DNA of 64,000 bases from Flavobacterium sp. N2038 (GTDB lineage: Bacteria > Bacteroidota > Bacteroidia > Flavobacteriales > Flavobacteriaceae), in assembly GCF_025947185.1 (NCBI RefSeq), contig NZ_CP110001.1, positions 1,550,001-1,614,000 of the forward strand, read 5' to 3'. Both the position numbers and the translations under genes were made by a program. Numbering within the stretch: position 1 is the first letter of the stretch; each line of letters starts with the position of its first letter. Under the pieces are notes generated by a model that ran no database searches, was not told where the DNA came from, and saw only the letters and a program-made list of their open reading frames with translations. Shown here piece after piece: positions 34,658 through 43,236 of this stretch.

Positions 34658-35958
34658 AAACGATCGATTATATACCAACTTCAAAAATAGAAAGAGCCGG
34701 TAAATTGGTTCAGACCGGAGCAAAAATTGGAGTTAACTACGTTAAACATTATGCCGAAAAAATTGTCAATCCGGATTTGACAAGAGATAAATTAAACGAG
34801 AACAATGCAGAGGATATTTATGACGGACTAAAAAGCCTGAAAGGAAGTGCTCTTAAGGTAGCACAAATGCTAAGTATGGACAAGAATTTTCTGCCACAGG
34901 CTTATGTAGAAAAATTTTCGTTGTCGCAATTTTCAGTTCCGCCGCTTTCGGCTCCATTAGTTCTAAAAACTTTCAAGAGCAATTTTGGTAAAACTCCTTA
35001 TGAGATTTTCGACGAATTCAATGCAAACTCAGTAAATGCAGCAAGTATTGGTCAGGTGCATTTGGCAAAGAAAAAGGACAAGAAACTAGCCGTTAAAATT
35101 CAGTATCCCGGAGTTGCTAATAGTATTTCGTCAGATTTGGCTTTGGTAAAACCAATTGCAATAAGAATGTTTAATCTGCAAGGGAAAGATTCTGATAAAT
35201 ATTTTAAAGAAGTTGAAGATAAGCTAATAGAAGAAACCAATTATTTACTGGAATTAAAGCAAAGCCAGGAAGTTGTTGAGGCCTGCAGTAAAATCGAAAA
35301 CATTATTTTTCCGAATTATTATCCGGAGTTTTCATCGGAGAAAATTATTACGATGGACTGGATGACTGGAATTCATCTTTCAGAGTTTACAGCAAAAAAT
35401 ACCGATCAGGAAGTAGGCGATAAAATAGGGCAGGCACTTTGGGATTTTTATATGTACCAAATTCACGTTTTACGAAAAGTGCATGCAGATCCGCATCCTG
35501 GAAATTTTTTAGTTGACGATCAAAATCAATTAATTGCGTTGGACTTTGGCTGTATGAAACAAATTCCCGAAGATTTTTATACACCCTATTTTGAACTAAT
35601 CAATAAAAATGTAATTACAGACCAGAAGCTTTTTAATCAAAAGCTTTTTGAATTAGAAATACTTCGCCAGGACGATACACCAGCTGAGATGGAATATTTT
35701 ACCGAAATGTTTCATGATTTGTTGTATCTGTTTACAAAACCTTTCCAAAACGATACTTTCGATTTTGCCGATGAAAAGTTCTTCAATGCAATAGCCGAAT
35801 TAGGAAAACGTTTTTCTGAAGACACCAACCTAAAAAAAATGAACGGAAACCGCGGTTCTAAACACTTTATTTACATGAACCGTACTTTCTTTGGTCTGTA
35901 TAATTTAATGTTTGATTTGAAAGCGAAGATTGTCGTTGATCATTATTTGAAATACTAG
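34654..35958 (+). CDS. ABC1/ADCK (UbiB-family) atypical kinase
   Basis: The 434-aa protein has the family motifs in order: a KxGQ-region variant GSALKVAQMLSMD, the Ala-rich loop AASIGQVHLA with the following KIQYPG, the catalytic RKVHADPHPGNFLV and metal-binding LDFGCMKQ. The family acts in quinone synthesis or lipid balance. No ubiquinone gene is near, and Bacteroidetes use menaquinone, so the role is open. Confidence 0.9.
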   Translation: MKTIDYIPTSKIERAGKLVQTGAKIGVNYVKHYAEKIVNPDLTRDKLNENNAEDIYDGLKSLKGSALKVAQMLSMDKNFLPQAYVEKFSLSQFSVPPLSAPLVLKTFKSNFGKTPYEIFDEFNANSVNAASIGQVHLAKKKDKKLAVKIQYPGVANSISSDLALVKPIAIRMFNLQGKDSDKYFKEVEDKLIEETNYLLELKQSQEVVEACSKIENIIFPNYYPEFSSEKIITMDWMTGIHLSEFTAKNTDQEVGDKIGQALWDFYMYQIHVLRKVHADPHPGNFLVDDQNQLIALDFGCMKQIPEDFYTPYFELINKNVITDQKLFNQKLFELEILRQDDTPAEMEYFTEMFHDLLYLFTKPFQNDTFDFADEKFFNAIAELGKRFSEDTNLKKMNGNRGSKHFIYMNRTFFGLYNLMFDLKAKIVVDHYLKY

Positions 35959-35964
35959 ATGGGG

Positions 35965-36080
35965 AAAATTCCAATATAAAAATTCCAAATTCCAATTTTT
36001 AAATAGCAAATATATAATCTCTCGTTCCTCGTGATGACAAGATTGTGTGTAATTTGAATTTGGAATTTGAGAGTTTGGAA
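35965..36080. repeat. Intergenic AATTCCAA word-repeat patch (copy 2) with element fragment
   Basis: AATTCCAATATAAAAATTCC and AAATTCCAATTTTT on the left face TTGAATTTGGAATTTGAG and TTTGGAATTTT on the right. Between them ATGACAAGATTGTG (36034-36047) is the reverse complement of 37991-38004 at the edge of the long inverted repeat. Confidence 0.6.
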
Positions 36081-36082
36081 TT

Positions 36083-37378
36083 TTATTTAATTATTCCCGC
36101 CTTGTATGTCGCAATCGCGCGATCTCTCGCGAAAGCATGATCAACCATGGGGTCATTGTACCCTAAATCAAATTCAGGAATCCATTTGCGGATGTATTCA
36201 CCTTTTTCGTCAAATTTCTTTTGCTGGATTTCCGGATTAAAAACCCTGAAATAAGGAGCAGCGTCGCAGCCAGTTCCTGCTGCCCATTGCCAGTTTCCAA
36301 CGTTTGAAGCAAGTTCAAAATCCAGTAATTTTTCGGCAAAATAAGCCTCGCCCCATTGCCAATTGATTAATAAATGTTTGCATAAAAAACTTGCTACAAT
36401 CATGCGAACACGATTGTGCATATATCCCGTTTCATTCAATTGGCGCATTCCGGCATCGACCATTGGATATCCGGTTGTTCCGGTACACCAGCGTTTAAAA
36501 TCTTCTTCGTTATTACGCCATTGAATTCCGTCATATGCCGATTTGAAATTATGATTGACACAATCTGGGAAATTAAACAGAATCTGAATAAAGAATTCTC
36601 TCCAGATTAATTCGCTCAAAAAGGTCTGATTCTTACGATTTGCCCAGTTAACCAATTTGCGAATACTTACGGTTCCAAAACGCAAATGAGGAGAAAGATA
36701 AGATGTGCTGTCTAAAGCCGGAAAATCTCGTGTTTCTTTATAATTTGCAATTTGTGTTAAGTCATGAGGTTGTACTTTGATAACGCTTTTTTCAAAACCA
36801 ATTTCTGACAGATCAGGAAACAGGAATTGATTTTTTGCAAAATTCGATTGAAATGGAGCCGAATCATATTCCGGAACTGCGCCAGAAACATGATATTTCT
36901 CGAGCCATTTGTTTTTGTAAGGAGTGTAAACAGTATATGGAAGGCCGTCGGCTTTTGTGATTTCTTTTTCTTCGAAGATGACGTGATCTTTAAAAGAGAA
37001 AGATTCAATGTCATTCTCCTTTAGTAAAGACGAAATTTCATGATCACGTTTGATAGCAAAAGGTTCGTAGTCTTTATTGAAAAAAACGTTTTGAATATCA
37101 AATTCTTCAAGAAGTGATTTCCAGACTTCTTTTGTTTTTCCTTTTTTGATTAAAACAGAAGATTCCAGAGCGTTTAATAGGATATTTATTTTATCAAGTG
37201 TATCATAAATAAAAGTAACACGTGCATCATTTTTGGGAAGATTATCCAGAATGTCTTCATCAAAAATAAATAGAGGAATTACAGGAAAATGGGATTGTAA
37301 AGCATGAAACAATCCTGTATTATCTTCTAATCGCAAATCGCGTCTGAACCAGAAAAAGGTAACTTTTTGTTTTATCAC
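36083..37378 (-). CDS. phrB: Deoxyribodipyrimidine photolyase (class I CPD type)
   Basis: The 431-aa protein has the N-terminal photolyase alpha/beta domain (FFWFRRDLRLEDNTGL, 1-130) and the FAD domain (SPHLRFGTVSIR, FIQILFNFP, TGYPMVDAGMRQLNETGYMHNR, SNVGNWQWAAGTGCDAAPYFR). It repairs UV cyclobutane dimers with blue light. It lies beside the carotenoid genes and the B12/MerR regulator, as in other light-response clusters. Confidence 0.95.
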   Translation of the reverse strand: MIKQKVTFFWFRRDLRLEDNTGLFHALQSHFPVIPLFIFDEDILDNLPKNDARVTFIYDTLDKINILLNALESSVLIKKGKTKEVWKSLLEEFDIQNVFFNKDYEPFAIKRDHEISSLLKENDIESFSFKDHVIFEEKEITKADGLPYTVYTPYKNKWLEKYHVSGAVPEYDSAPFQSNFAKNQFLFPDLSEIGFEKSVIKVQPHDLTQIANYKETRDFPALDSTSYLSPHLRFGTVSIRKLVNWANRKNQTFLSELIWREFFIQILFNFPDCVNHNFKSAYDGIQWRNNEEDFKRWCTGTTGYPMVDAGMRQLNETGYMHNRVRMIVASFLCKHLLINWQWGEAYFAEKLLDFELASNVGNWQWAAGTGCDAAPYFRVFNPEIQQKKFDEKGEYIRKWIPEFDLGYNDPMVDHAFARDRAIATYKAGIIK

Positions 37379-37396
37379 TGTTGAATATTGCTTTGT

Positions 37397-37438
37397 GCCA
37401 CTGATTAAAGGATTTTTTAATCTATGTAAATCTGTGGC
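37397..37438. repeat. Intergenic GCCACTGATT...AATCTGTGGC palindrome (copy 2)
   Basis: GCCACTGATTAAAGGATT on the left faces AATCTGTGGC on the right, between photolyase and crtZ. It belongs with 17027-17093 and 58141-58204. Confidence 0.65.
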
Positions 37439-37457
37439 TTAGTTTTTTGAAATAGTT

Positions 37458-37898
37458 CTAGATTTTATAATATTTAAATGGAACGAACAACATTCCGAAA
37501 CATTCTCCTTTTTCTTTGCTGAGGTGTTTATGATGTATTTTATGTGCTTTTCTGAGCCCGATGAGGTATTTGTTTTTAGTGTTTTTAAACCATTTAAAAC
37601 GCTGATGAATTAAAACATCATGAATTAAAAAATAGCAGGCACCATACAATGTGACTCCGCATGCAATGAAAAATAAATAATTAAAGCCGCCTTCAACACC
37701 AAAATAAAATAAGAGGATACTGGGAATGGCAAAAATGACAAAGAAAATGTCGTTGCGCTCAAATGGATGCTCGTATTTTGGCTGATGATGATCGGAATGA
37801 AAGTACCACATAAAACCATGCATGACATATTTATGTGTAAGCCAGGTAACACATTCCATGAACAGAAAAACGCTTAAAAAGATTAAAAAAGAAATCAT
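37458..37898 (-). CDS. crtZ: Beta-carotene hydroxylase (fatty acid hydroxylase superfamily)
   Basis: The 146-aa membrane protein has the His clusters of the CrtZ di-iron site: HKYVMH, HSDHH, HDVLIHQR and HKIHHKH. It adds hydroxyls to beta-carotene rings, giving zeaxanthin. It follows crtB on the same strand after 219 bases that hold a 106-bp inverted repeat. A lycopene cyclase is not in the window. Confidence 0.92.
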   Translation of the reverse strand: MISFLIFLSVFLFMECVTWLTHKYVMHGFMWYFHSDHHQPKYEHPFERNDIFFVIFAIPSILLFYFGVEGGFNYLFFIACGVTLYGACYFLIHDVLIHQRFKWFKNTKNKYLIGLRKAHKIHHKHLSKEKGECFGMLFVPFKYYKI

Positions 37899-37997
37899 TC
37901 TATAAATGTTGTAATTAAAATTAGGGCCTTATTTTGTTTGAGTTTAGCTTTAAGTTATAAAAGATTAACTCTAAAGATTTTTTTGTTTTCCACAATC

Positions 37998-38103
37998 TTG
38001 TCATTTCGACCGAAGGGAGAAATCACACAAGAAACTCCGTGTAAAATGTCGCCAATCTTTGTCGAATCCCGCGTGTGATTTCTCCCTTCGGTCGAAATGA
38101 CAA
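37998..38103. repeat. 106-bp element with 31-bp perfect inverted repeats
   Basis: The left arm (37998-38028, TTGTCATTTCGACCGAAGGG... ending ATCACAC) and the right arm (38073-38103) are exact reverse complements over 31 bases, with a 44-base middle. It is placed between crtB and crtZ. The GC content is higher than its surroundings. It has no gene and looks like a non-autonomous mobile or REP-type element. Confidence 0.9.
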
Positions 38104-38117
38104 ATTGGAGGCATAAT

Positions 38118-38957
38118 CTATACTAATTTAAGCTTATAAGTAACAAAAGACTGAGCTAAAAGCCCCGCTTTTGTATAATTTGAAACCCGGATTCTGGAAT
38201 TGCCAATTTCGTGATACGGCGTGTTTTTTAGTTTTTGAAGCAATTTTTTGTAATAAACATAAGCAGTGTAAACTCCAAATTTTGCTTCAATTGGCAATTT
38301 TACAATTCCCTGATAGGCGATGCGAAAGTCTTCTTCGATTTCCTCAATTATCTGTGCTTTTGAATCTTCTGTGAAATTATTGAGATTAATACCCGGAAAA
38401 TAAGTTCGGTTTAATATTAGATTATCATCTTTTAAATCTCTCAGGAAATTTACTTTCTGAAAAGCAGATCCTAAACGCATGGCTTCGTGTTTGAGTTGTT
38501 CGTATTTATGCTCCTTTCCGGCAACAAAAACTTTGAGACACATTAATCCTACAACATCTGCAGAACCATAAATATACTCTGCATATTCAGCTTGTGTACT
38601 ATAAGTTGATTTGATAAGATCCTGTTTCATGCTTTTTAAAAATGCCTGAATCAGATTGTCTGTAATATTATATTTTTTGACCGTATGCTGAAAAGAATTT
38701 AAAATAGGATTTAAACTAATGCCTGATTCCATCGATTTATAATATTCTTTTTCGAAATCGGCTATGAGATACTCTCTGTCATATTCATGAAATGAGTCGA
38801 CAATTTCATCGGCAAACCTTACAAAACCGTAAATACTATAAATAGCATCGCGAATGCTTGGTGACAGCATTTTGACAGCCAATGAGAATGAAGTACTGTA
38901 CTTTTGGGTAACCAGTTTACTGCATTTGAAAGAGACGGTATCAAATAGTGATTTCAT
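38118..38957 (-). CDS. crtB: Phytoene synthase
   Basis: The 279-aa trans-prenyltransferase-fold protein has FADEIVDSFHEYD (first Asp-rich motif, about 47-60) and FLRDLKDDN (second). It condenses two geranylgeranyl diphosphates to phytoene, the first step to carotenoids. It lies 3 bases after crtI, in one operon. Confidence 0.94.
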   Translation of the reverse strand: MKSLFDTVSFKCSKLVTQKYSTSFSLAVKMLSPSIRDAIYSIYGFVRFADEIVDSFHEYDREYLIADFEKEYYKSMESGISLNPILNSFQHTVKKYNITDNLIQAFLKSMKQDLIKSTYSTQAEYAEYIYGSADVVGLMCLKVFVAGKEHKYEQLKHEAMRLGSAFQKVNFLRDLKDDNLILNRTYFPGINLNNFTEDSKAQIIEEIEEDFRIAYQGIVKLPIEAKFGVYTAYVYYKKLLQKLKNTPYHEIGNSRIRVSNYTKAGLLAQSFVTYKLKLV

Positions 38958-38960
38958 TTT

Positions 38961-40427
38961 TTAAGATCTAAAAGATTTTTGAATTAATTCAGCTACTAGT
39001 TTTCCCGAGATTAAAGCAGGCGGAACACCAGGACCAGGAACCGTTAATTGTCCTGTGAAATATAAGTTACGAATTTTTTTGCTTTTTAGTTTTGGTCGTA
39101 AAAAGGCGGTTTGTAATAAAGTATTCGCCATTCCATACGCATTACCTTTGTACGCATTATAATCTGTAACAAAATCATTTTTGCAAAATGATTTTTTAAA
39201 GATAATGTTGTTTTTTATTTTTTGCTGTGTAAGTTCTTCAAAACGAGTAATTATTTTTTCGAAGTATTCTTCACGTAATTCGTTATTATCCTCAATTCCG
39301 GGCGCAAGTGGTACCAGGAAAAAGCCACTTTCCATTCCTTCAGGTGCGGCAGTTAAATCTGTCTTAGACGGGAAATTGGCGTAGAATAATGGAGCATCAG
39401 GCCATTTTGGATGGTCATAAATGTCTTTTGCGTGTTGATTAAAATCGGTGTCGAAAAATAAAGCGTGATGCGAAATGTTTTCAATTTTTTTGTTGAAGCC
39501 GATAAAAAAAAGTAGGGAAGAAGGGGCAAAAACCCGGCTCTCCCAGTATTTTTCAGAATATTGTCGATGCTCTTTTTCCAGTAAAGTTTCAGAATGATGA
39601 TAATCGGCACTGCTTAAAATGATATCTGATTTTATGATTTGTCCGTTTACAATAATTCCGGTTGCAATTTTGTTTTCGACTAAAATTTTTTCAACAGAAG
39701 AATTGGTTTTAATGGTAACACCAAGTTCTGTGGCTAAATTTTTGATTCCACGAATAACATCAAACATACCCGTTTTTGGATGCCATGTTCCTAAACCGAA
39801 ATCAGCATAATTCATGAAATTATAAAACGAAGGAGTTTTACTAGGCTTAGCACCCAAAAATAAAACCGGAAATTCTAAAATTTGAACAAGTCTTTCGTTC
39901 CTGAATTTTAATCGGATATCATGACTTACATTGCCAAAAAACTGATTTAGTTTTAATGCCGTTTTTGCCGTAATGAGTTCAATAGGGGAAATACCTGGGC
40001 GATAAACCAGATCTTTAATTGCAACATCATAATTGCTTTTTGCCTGATTAATGAATTTTTGAAGTTCTTCTCCGCTTCCTTTTTCTATAGTTTCGAAAGT
40101 AGATTTTATATCTTCTAAATTATCACAGATATTTATAAAATCATTAATGCCAAAATAAACCCGATAGGCCGGATTTAGTTTTATTAACTCATAATAATCT
40201 GAAGGTTTTCTGTTGAAATCATGAAAGAAACGTTCAAAAACGTCGGGCATCCAGTACCAGCTTGGCCCCATATCAAAGGTAAAACCATCTTCTGTAAATT
40301 GACGAGCGCGGCCTCCTATAGTTTGATTTTTTTCGTAAATAGTTACTGTGTTTCCTTGTTTGGCAAGATAACATGCAGCGGCTAATGCAGAAAAGCCTGA
40401 TCCTATTATTGTAATCGTTTTTCTCAT
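38961..40427 (-). CDS. crtI: Phytoene desaturase
   Basis: The 488-aa FAD enzyme has the N-terminal dinucleotide site IIGSGFSALAAACYLA, then GGRARQF and the C-terminal NLYFTGQLTVPGPGVPPALISG block of CrtI. It desaturates phytoene to lycopene. Its start codon lies inside a 17-base palindrome next to a -7 box, so the mRNA may be almost leaderless and controlled by the neighbouring regulator. Confidence 0.95.
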   Translation of the reverse strand: MRKTITIIGSGFSALAAACYLAKQGNTVTIYEKNQTIGGRARQFTEDGFTFDMGPSWYWMPDVFERFFHDFNRKPSDYYELIKLNPAYRVYFGINDFINICDNLEDIKSTFETIEKGSGEELQKFINQAKSNYDVAIKDLVYRPGISPIELITAKTALKLNQFFGNVSHDIRLKFRNERLVQILEFPVLFLGAKPSKTPSFYNFMNYADFGLGTWHPKTGMFDVIRGIKNLATELGVTIKTNSSVEKILVENKIATGIIVNGQIIKSDIILSSADYHHSETLLEKEHRQYSEKYWESRVFAPSSLLFFIGFNKKIENISHHALFFDTDFNQHAKDIYDHPKWPDAPLFYANFPSKTDLTAAPEGMESGFFLVPLAPGIEDNNELREEYFEKIITRFEELTQQKIKNNIIFKKSFCKNDFVTDYNAYKGNAYGMANTLLQTAFLRPKLKSKKIRNLYFTGQLTVPGPGVPPALISGKLVAELIQKSFRS

Positions 40428-40443
40428 TTGTTTAACAAATGTA
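40425..40443 (-). promoter_or_regulatory. crtI -7 box overlapped by palindrome (candidate operator)
   Basis: CATTTGTTTAACAAATG (40425-40441) has 8-base arms and a single central base and includes the crtI ATG. On the minus strand TACATTTG (40443-40436), a TAnnTTTG box, overlaps its upstream arm. A dimeric repressor here would block crtIB transcription. The protein most likely to bind is the MerR/B12 regulator 38 bases upstream; this is inference. Confidence 0.5.
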
Positions 40444-40464
40444 TAAAAACTTTAAACAAAATAC

Positions 40465-41364
40465 TTACATATGGTCGATAGTTTCATCCATAGAATTGAA
40501 AATGTGAATTCTATCTGGCAGGTTAGTCTGATCAATATGCTCTACCATATTACCCATAAGCCATATTTCATTGTTTTTTTGCAATAATTTTTGTCCCATT
40601 GATTTAACATACTGATTGATGACATTTCGGTCTGGCTGAACCGTCATGAATGAAACAAAAGTGATGTTCTCGAAATGGCGTGTAAGATCCTGCAAATTTT
40701 CAATAGGCATACTTTCTCCTAAATAAATGGTTTTGTAGCCGTGGGATAAAATTTCATATTGCAGATAAAGCAGGCCTATTTGATGAATTTCATTTAAAGG
40801 CAATGAAAGCACAAAAATTTTATCTGTTTTAATAGGCTTTAATATTTGAAGACTTTCAGTATAAATTAAAATCTTTTGTTTGATCAAATGACTCATAAAA
40901 TGTTCATTTGCCGGAGTAATGGTTTCAGATTGCCATAGTACCCCCAATTCTTTTAATAAAGGAAGAAAGTTATCTCTGAAAACTTCTTTAAAATTTTTTT
41001 CAGAAATAAGCCAGTCAAAAGTATTAAAGAATAATTCCTGATCAAAATTCATCATAGCCATTTTGAATGAAGTAATGGCATAGTTTTGCGAATTTTTCTT
41101 TGAAGTGATTTCACGCACCAGTTGCGGAATTTTTTCTTCGGGATAGGTTGCTATTTTAGAAATTTTATAGCCGTATTCATGTAATAATGTAATATTAAGA
41201 AGCTTCTGCAGATTTTGCAAATTATAAAGCCTGATATTAGTATCAGTTCGCATTGGTTCAAGAATGTTATATCTTTTTTCCCAAATTCTAATCGTATGAG
41301 CTTTTATTCCAGATAAGTTTTCGAGATCTTTAATGCTGAAAACAGTTTTAATATTGTTCATCAT
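40465..41364 (-). CDS. MerR-family regulator with CarH/LitR-type cobalamin-binding domain
   Basis: The 299-aa protein has a MerR HTH (1-75, FSIKDLENLSGIKAHTIRIWEKRY) and a helical-bundle/Rossmann B12 module. Trp144 followed by nine residues and Glu154-His155 (W-x9-EH), and EIHQIG with His194, are the CarH/LitR signature for adenosylcobalamin used as a light sensor. By homology it represses in the dark and lets go in light. It sits upstream of crtI-crtB, with crtZ and photolyase nearby. An Asp of the general DxHxxG motif is Glu192 here. Confidence 0.9.
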   Translation of the reverse strand: MMNNIKTVFSIKDLENLSGIKAHTIRIWEKRYNILEPMRTDTNIRLYNLQNLQKLLNITLLHEYGYKISKIATYPEEKIPQLVREITSKKNSQNYAITSFKMAMMNFDQELFFNTFDWLISEKNFKEVFRDNFLPLLKELGVLWQSETITPANEHFMSHLIKQKILIYTESLQILKPIKTDKIFVLSLPLNEIHQIGLLYLQYEILSHGYKTIYLGESMPIENLQDLTRHFENITFVSFMTVQPDRNVINQYVKSMGQKLLQKNNEIWLMGNMVEHIDQTNLPDRIHIFNSMDETIDHM

Positions 41365-41434
41365 TTTTTATAAATTGGCAAACAAAAATAGAATAAAATC
41401 CGAGAAAATTGGCATAAACTTGACCAAAATGATC

Positions 41435-41498
41435 GATTATTAAAAGATTATAGTATCAAAACAATCGATTACCCGAATATTATAGTATCAAAATGATC
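41435..41498. repeat. 32-bp tandem duplication of the KirBac gene 3' end
   Basis: 41435-41466 and 41467-41498 are adjacent 32-base units agreeing at about 25 positions, including 15 in a row (ATTATAGTATCAAAA). The right unit encodes the last residues and stop of the channel gene; the left one lies after the stop. Confidence 0.75.
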
Positions 41499-42431
41499 TA
41501 ACTGGTCTAAATGCAAGATTGTTTTTGAGCCATCTTTACTGCGATTATACATTGGTTTGAACTTTGCACCATAAATGACTTCATTAAAGGTGTAGGAGGT
41601 TCTGGCTGCAACAGTGTTGCTGAACATGTTATCGAATGTTGTGATGAATACTAAAATTTCGCCATGTATTTTTTTGAAATCTTCTTCTGCAAAATTGTAT
41701 AAAGGGCTGTTTTCGGTTATAGGATGAACTAGTGTCCAGCTTAACGAAAGTGCATTTATCCGGTCTAATTCGAGTTCCAGACTGTAGAATTTGTTGGTTT
41801 GTTGTCCGTTTTCTTCAATGCTCATCCCTAAAGTAATTTTTGCTGTTGCATCTGTAAAATTGGTGTTTTTAAAAGGAACAAGCCGAATCATAAGTCCTTT
41901 GTTTTCTCCATACGGAGAAATTAAGGCATGGTGTGAAAATTTTAAAAAAGCGGTTGGTTTACTGAATCTTCCAAAAAATAGTCCGGTTGCTATAGCAAAG
42001 CTTAGTAAGCCAATCAAAGCCTCGGCAGCAGACAAAGCACTTGTTAAAAATCCTGTAGGGCTAATGTGGCCATAACCAACTGTTGTGAAAGTTTGAGCAC
42101 TAAAGAAATAAGCCTGGCCAAATTGAGTGAGGACACTTTGAGATTGTGCAATTCCATCCAGATGCTGAATACCAATAGCATAATAGGCAACAGCAAAAAT
42201 AAAATTGATTGCAATATAAAAAGTAAACAAGATAAGCATGAATTTCCAATTAGGCATATCAATCATAGTGTGATACCAGCTAATTCTGCGAAGTAAATTC
42301 ATCCCTCGTTTTTCGATATTTGGAGTTCCGTTTTTATTTACAAATCTTCCGCCGTAGCTATTAGCGTTAGATCCAAAACCGGAGTTTTTATCTGTTTGTG
42401 CAAAGTGGTTTAGTTTTTTTAAAAGCGCCAT
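41469..42431 (-). CDS. KirBac-type inward-rectifier potassium channel
   Basis: The 320-aa protein has two membrane helices (about 63-85 and 128-153) flanking a pore loop with the selectivity filter TVGYG at 117-121, then a C-terminal immunoglobulin-like cytoplasmic domain (about 165-320) of Kir channels. It conducts K+ across the inner membrane. It is monocistronic. A -7 box (TACATTTG on the minus strand, 42449-42456) lies upstream of its ATG. Confidence 0.92.
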   Translation of the reverse strand: MALLKKLNHFAQTDKNSGFGSNANSYGGRFVNKNGTPNIEKRGMNLLRRISWYHTMIDMPNWKFMLILFTFYIAINFIFAVAYYAIGIQHLDGIAQSQSVLTQFGQAYFFSAQTFTTVGYGHISPTGFLTSALSAAEALIGLLSFAIATGLFFGRFSKPTAFLKFSHHALISPYGENKGLMIRLVPFKNTNFTDATAKITLGMSIEENGQQTNKFYSLELELDRINALSLSWTLVHPITENSPLYNFAEEDFKKIHGEILVFITTFDNMFSNTVAARTSYTFNEVIYGAKFKPMYNRSKDGSKTILHLDQLDHFDTIIFG

Positions 42432-42500
42432 ATTGGTTAATTTTCAAGCAAATGTATGAATATCTTTTATAGAAAAATAGTCTGTTTTTTAAACAGAAAA

Positions 42501-42529
42501 GCCATTTGTAAAATCAATTTACAAATGGC
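42501..42529. terminator. Terminator after TPR gene
   Basis: GCCATTTGTAAA pairs with TTTACAAATGGC around a 5-base loop, with A-rich and T-rich flanks on both sides. Confidence 0.85.
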
Positions 42530-42552
42530 TTTTTTTGCTTTTTCAACTTTGT

Positions 42553-43053
42553 TTATCTGCAAAAGGTTGCTTTGTTTTTAATAGCACTTTGACTGCCTAG
42601 CTCAATTGCTTTAGAAAAGTCTTTGCAGGCATTTTTTTTGTCTCCGCTTTTATTGTATGCTAAACCTCTAAGATTATAGGCAATATAATCTTTTGGATTT
42701 AAACCAAGAGATGAAGTGCAGTCTTCTATAGTTTCCTTAAAATTCATCAGTTTGTAATTCACATTTGCTCTTCCGGTAAAGGCGTCAGCATTCATACTAT
42801 CCAAGTCAATGGTTTTACTAAAATCTGCCAGAGCACCTTTTAGGTCGTTAAGTTTTAGTTTGGCTACGCCACGGTTTTGGTAAGCTTCAACAAATTTTGA
42901 GTTCATGCTGATTGCTTTTGTATAATCGGCGATGGCGCCTTTGGTATTGCCTGCTTCGGCTTTTTTCATGGCCTTGTCAAAATAAGCCGTTGCAGATTGC
43001 GCCCATGAAGAGCAGGTAATCATAATAAATGATACTAATAGTAGGTTTTTCAT
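42553..43053 (-). CDS. Secreted tetratricopeptide-repeat protein
   Basis: The 166-aa protein has a signal peptide to about 19 (CSSWAQ) and four TPR units in 34-residue spacing (GAIADYTKAISMNSKFVEAYQNRGVAK, GALADFSKTIDLDS, ETIEDCTSSLGLNP, NACKDFSKAIELGS). It is a periplasmic or surface adaptor of unknown partner. Confidence 0.87.
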   Translation of the reverse strand: MKNLLLVSFIMITCSSWAQSATAYFDKAMKKAEAGNTKGAIADYTKAISMNSKFVEAYQNRGVAKLKLNDLKGALADFSKTIDLDSMNADAFTGRANVNYKLMNFKETIEDCTSSLGLNPKDYIAYNLRGLAYNKSGDKKNACKDFSKAIELGSQSAIKNKATFCR

Positions 43054-43236
43054 AAACTAATTTGGGATTAGTGATTAATTATTTCCAAACGAATTTAGTA
43101 AAGTTTTACTTTGTAAGAGAAGTTCTGTTGTAAAATAATTGTGATTAAGTACTAAATGTTTTTAATAGAAAAACCACAAGAGAAAGAATGAATTGATTCT
43201 CAGTATATTATCCAGACAGGTTGAATTTGCAAAATT

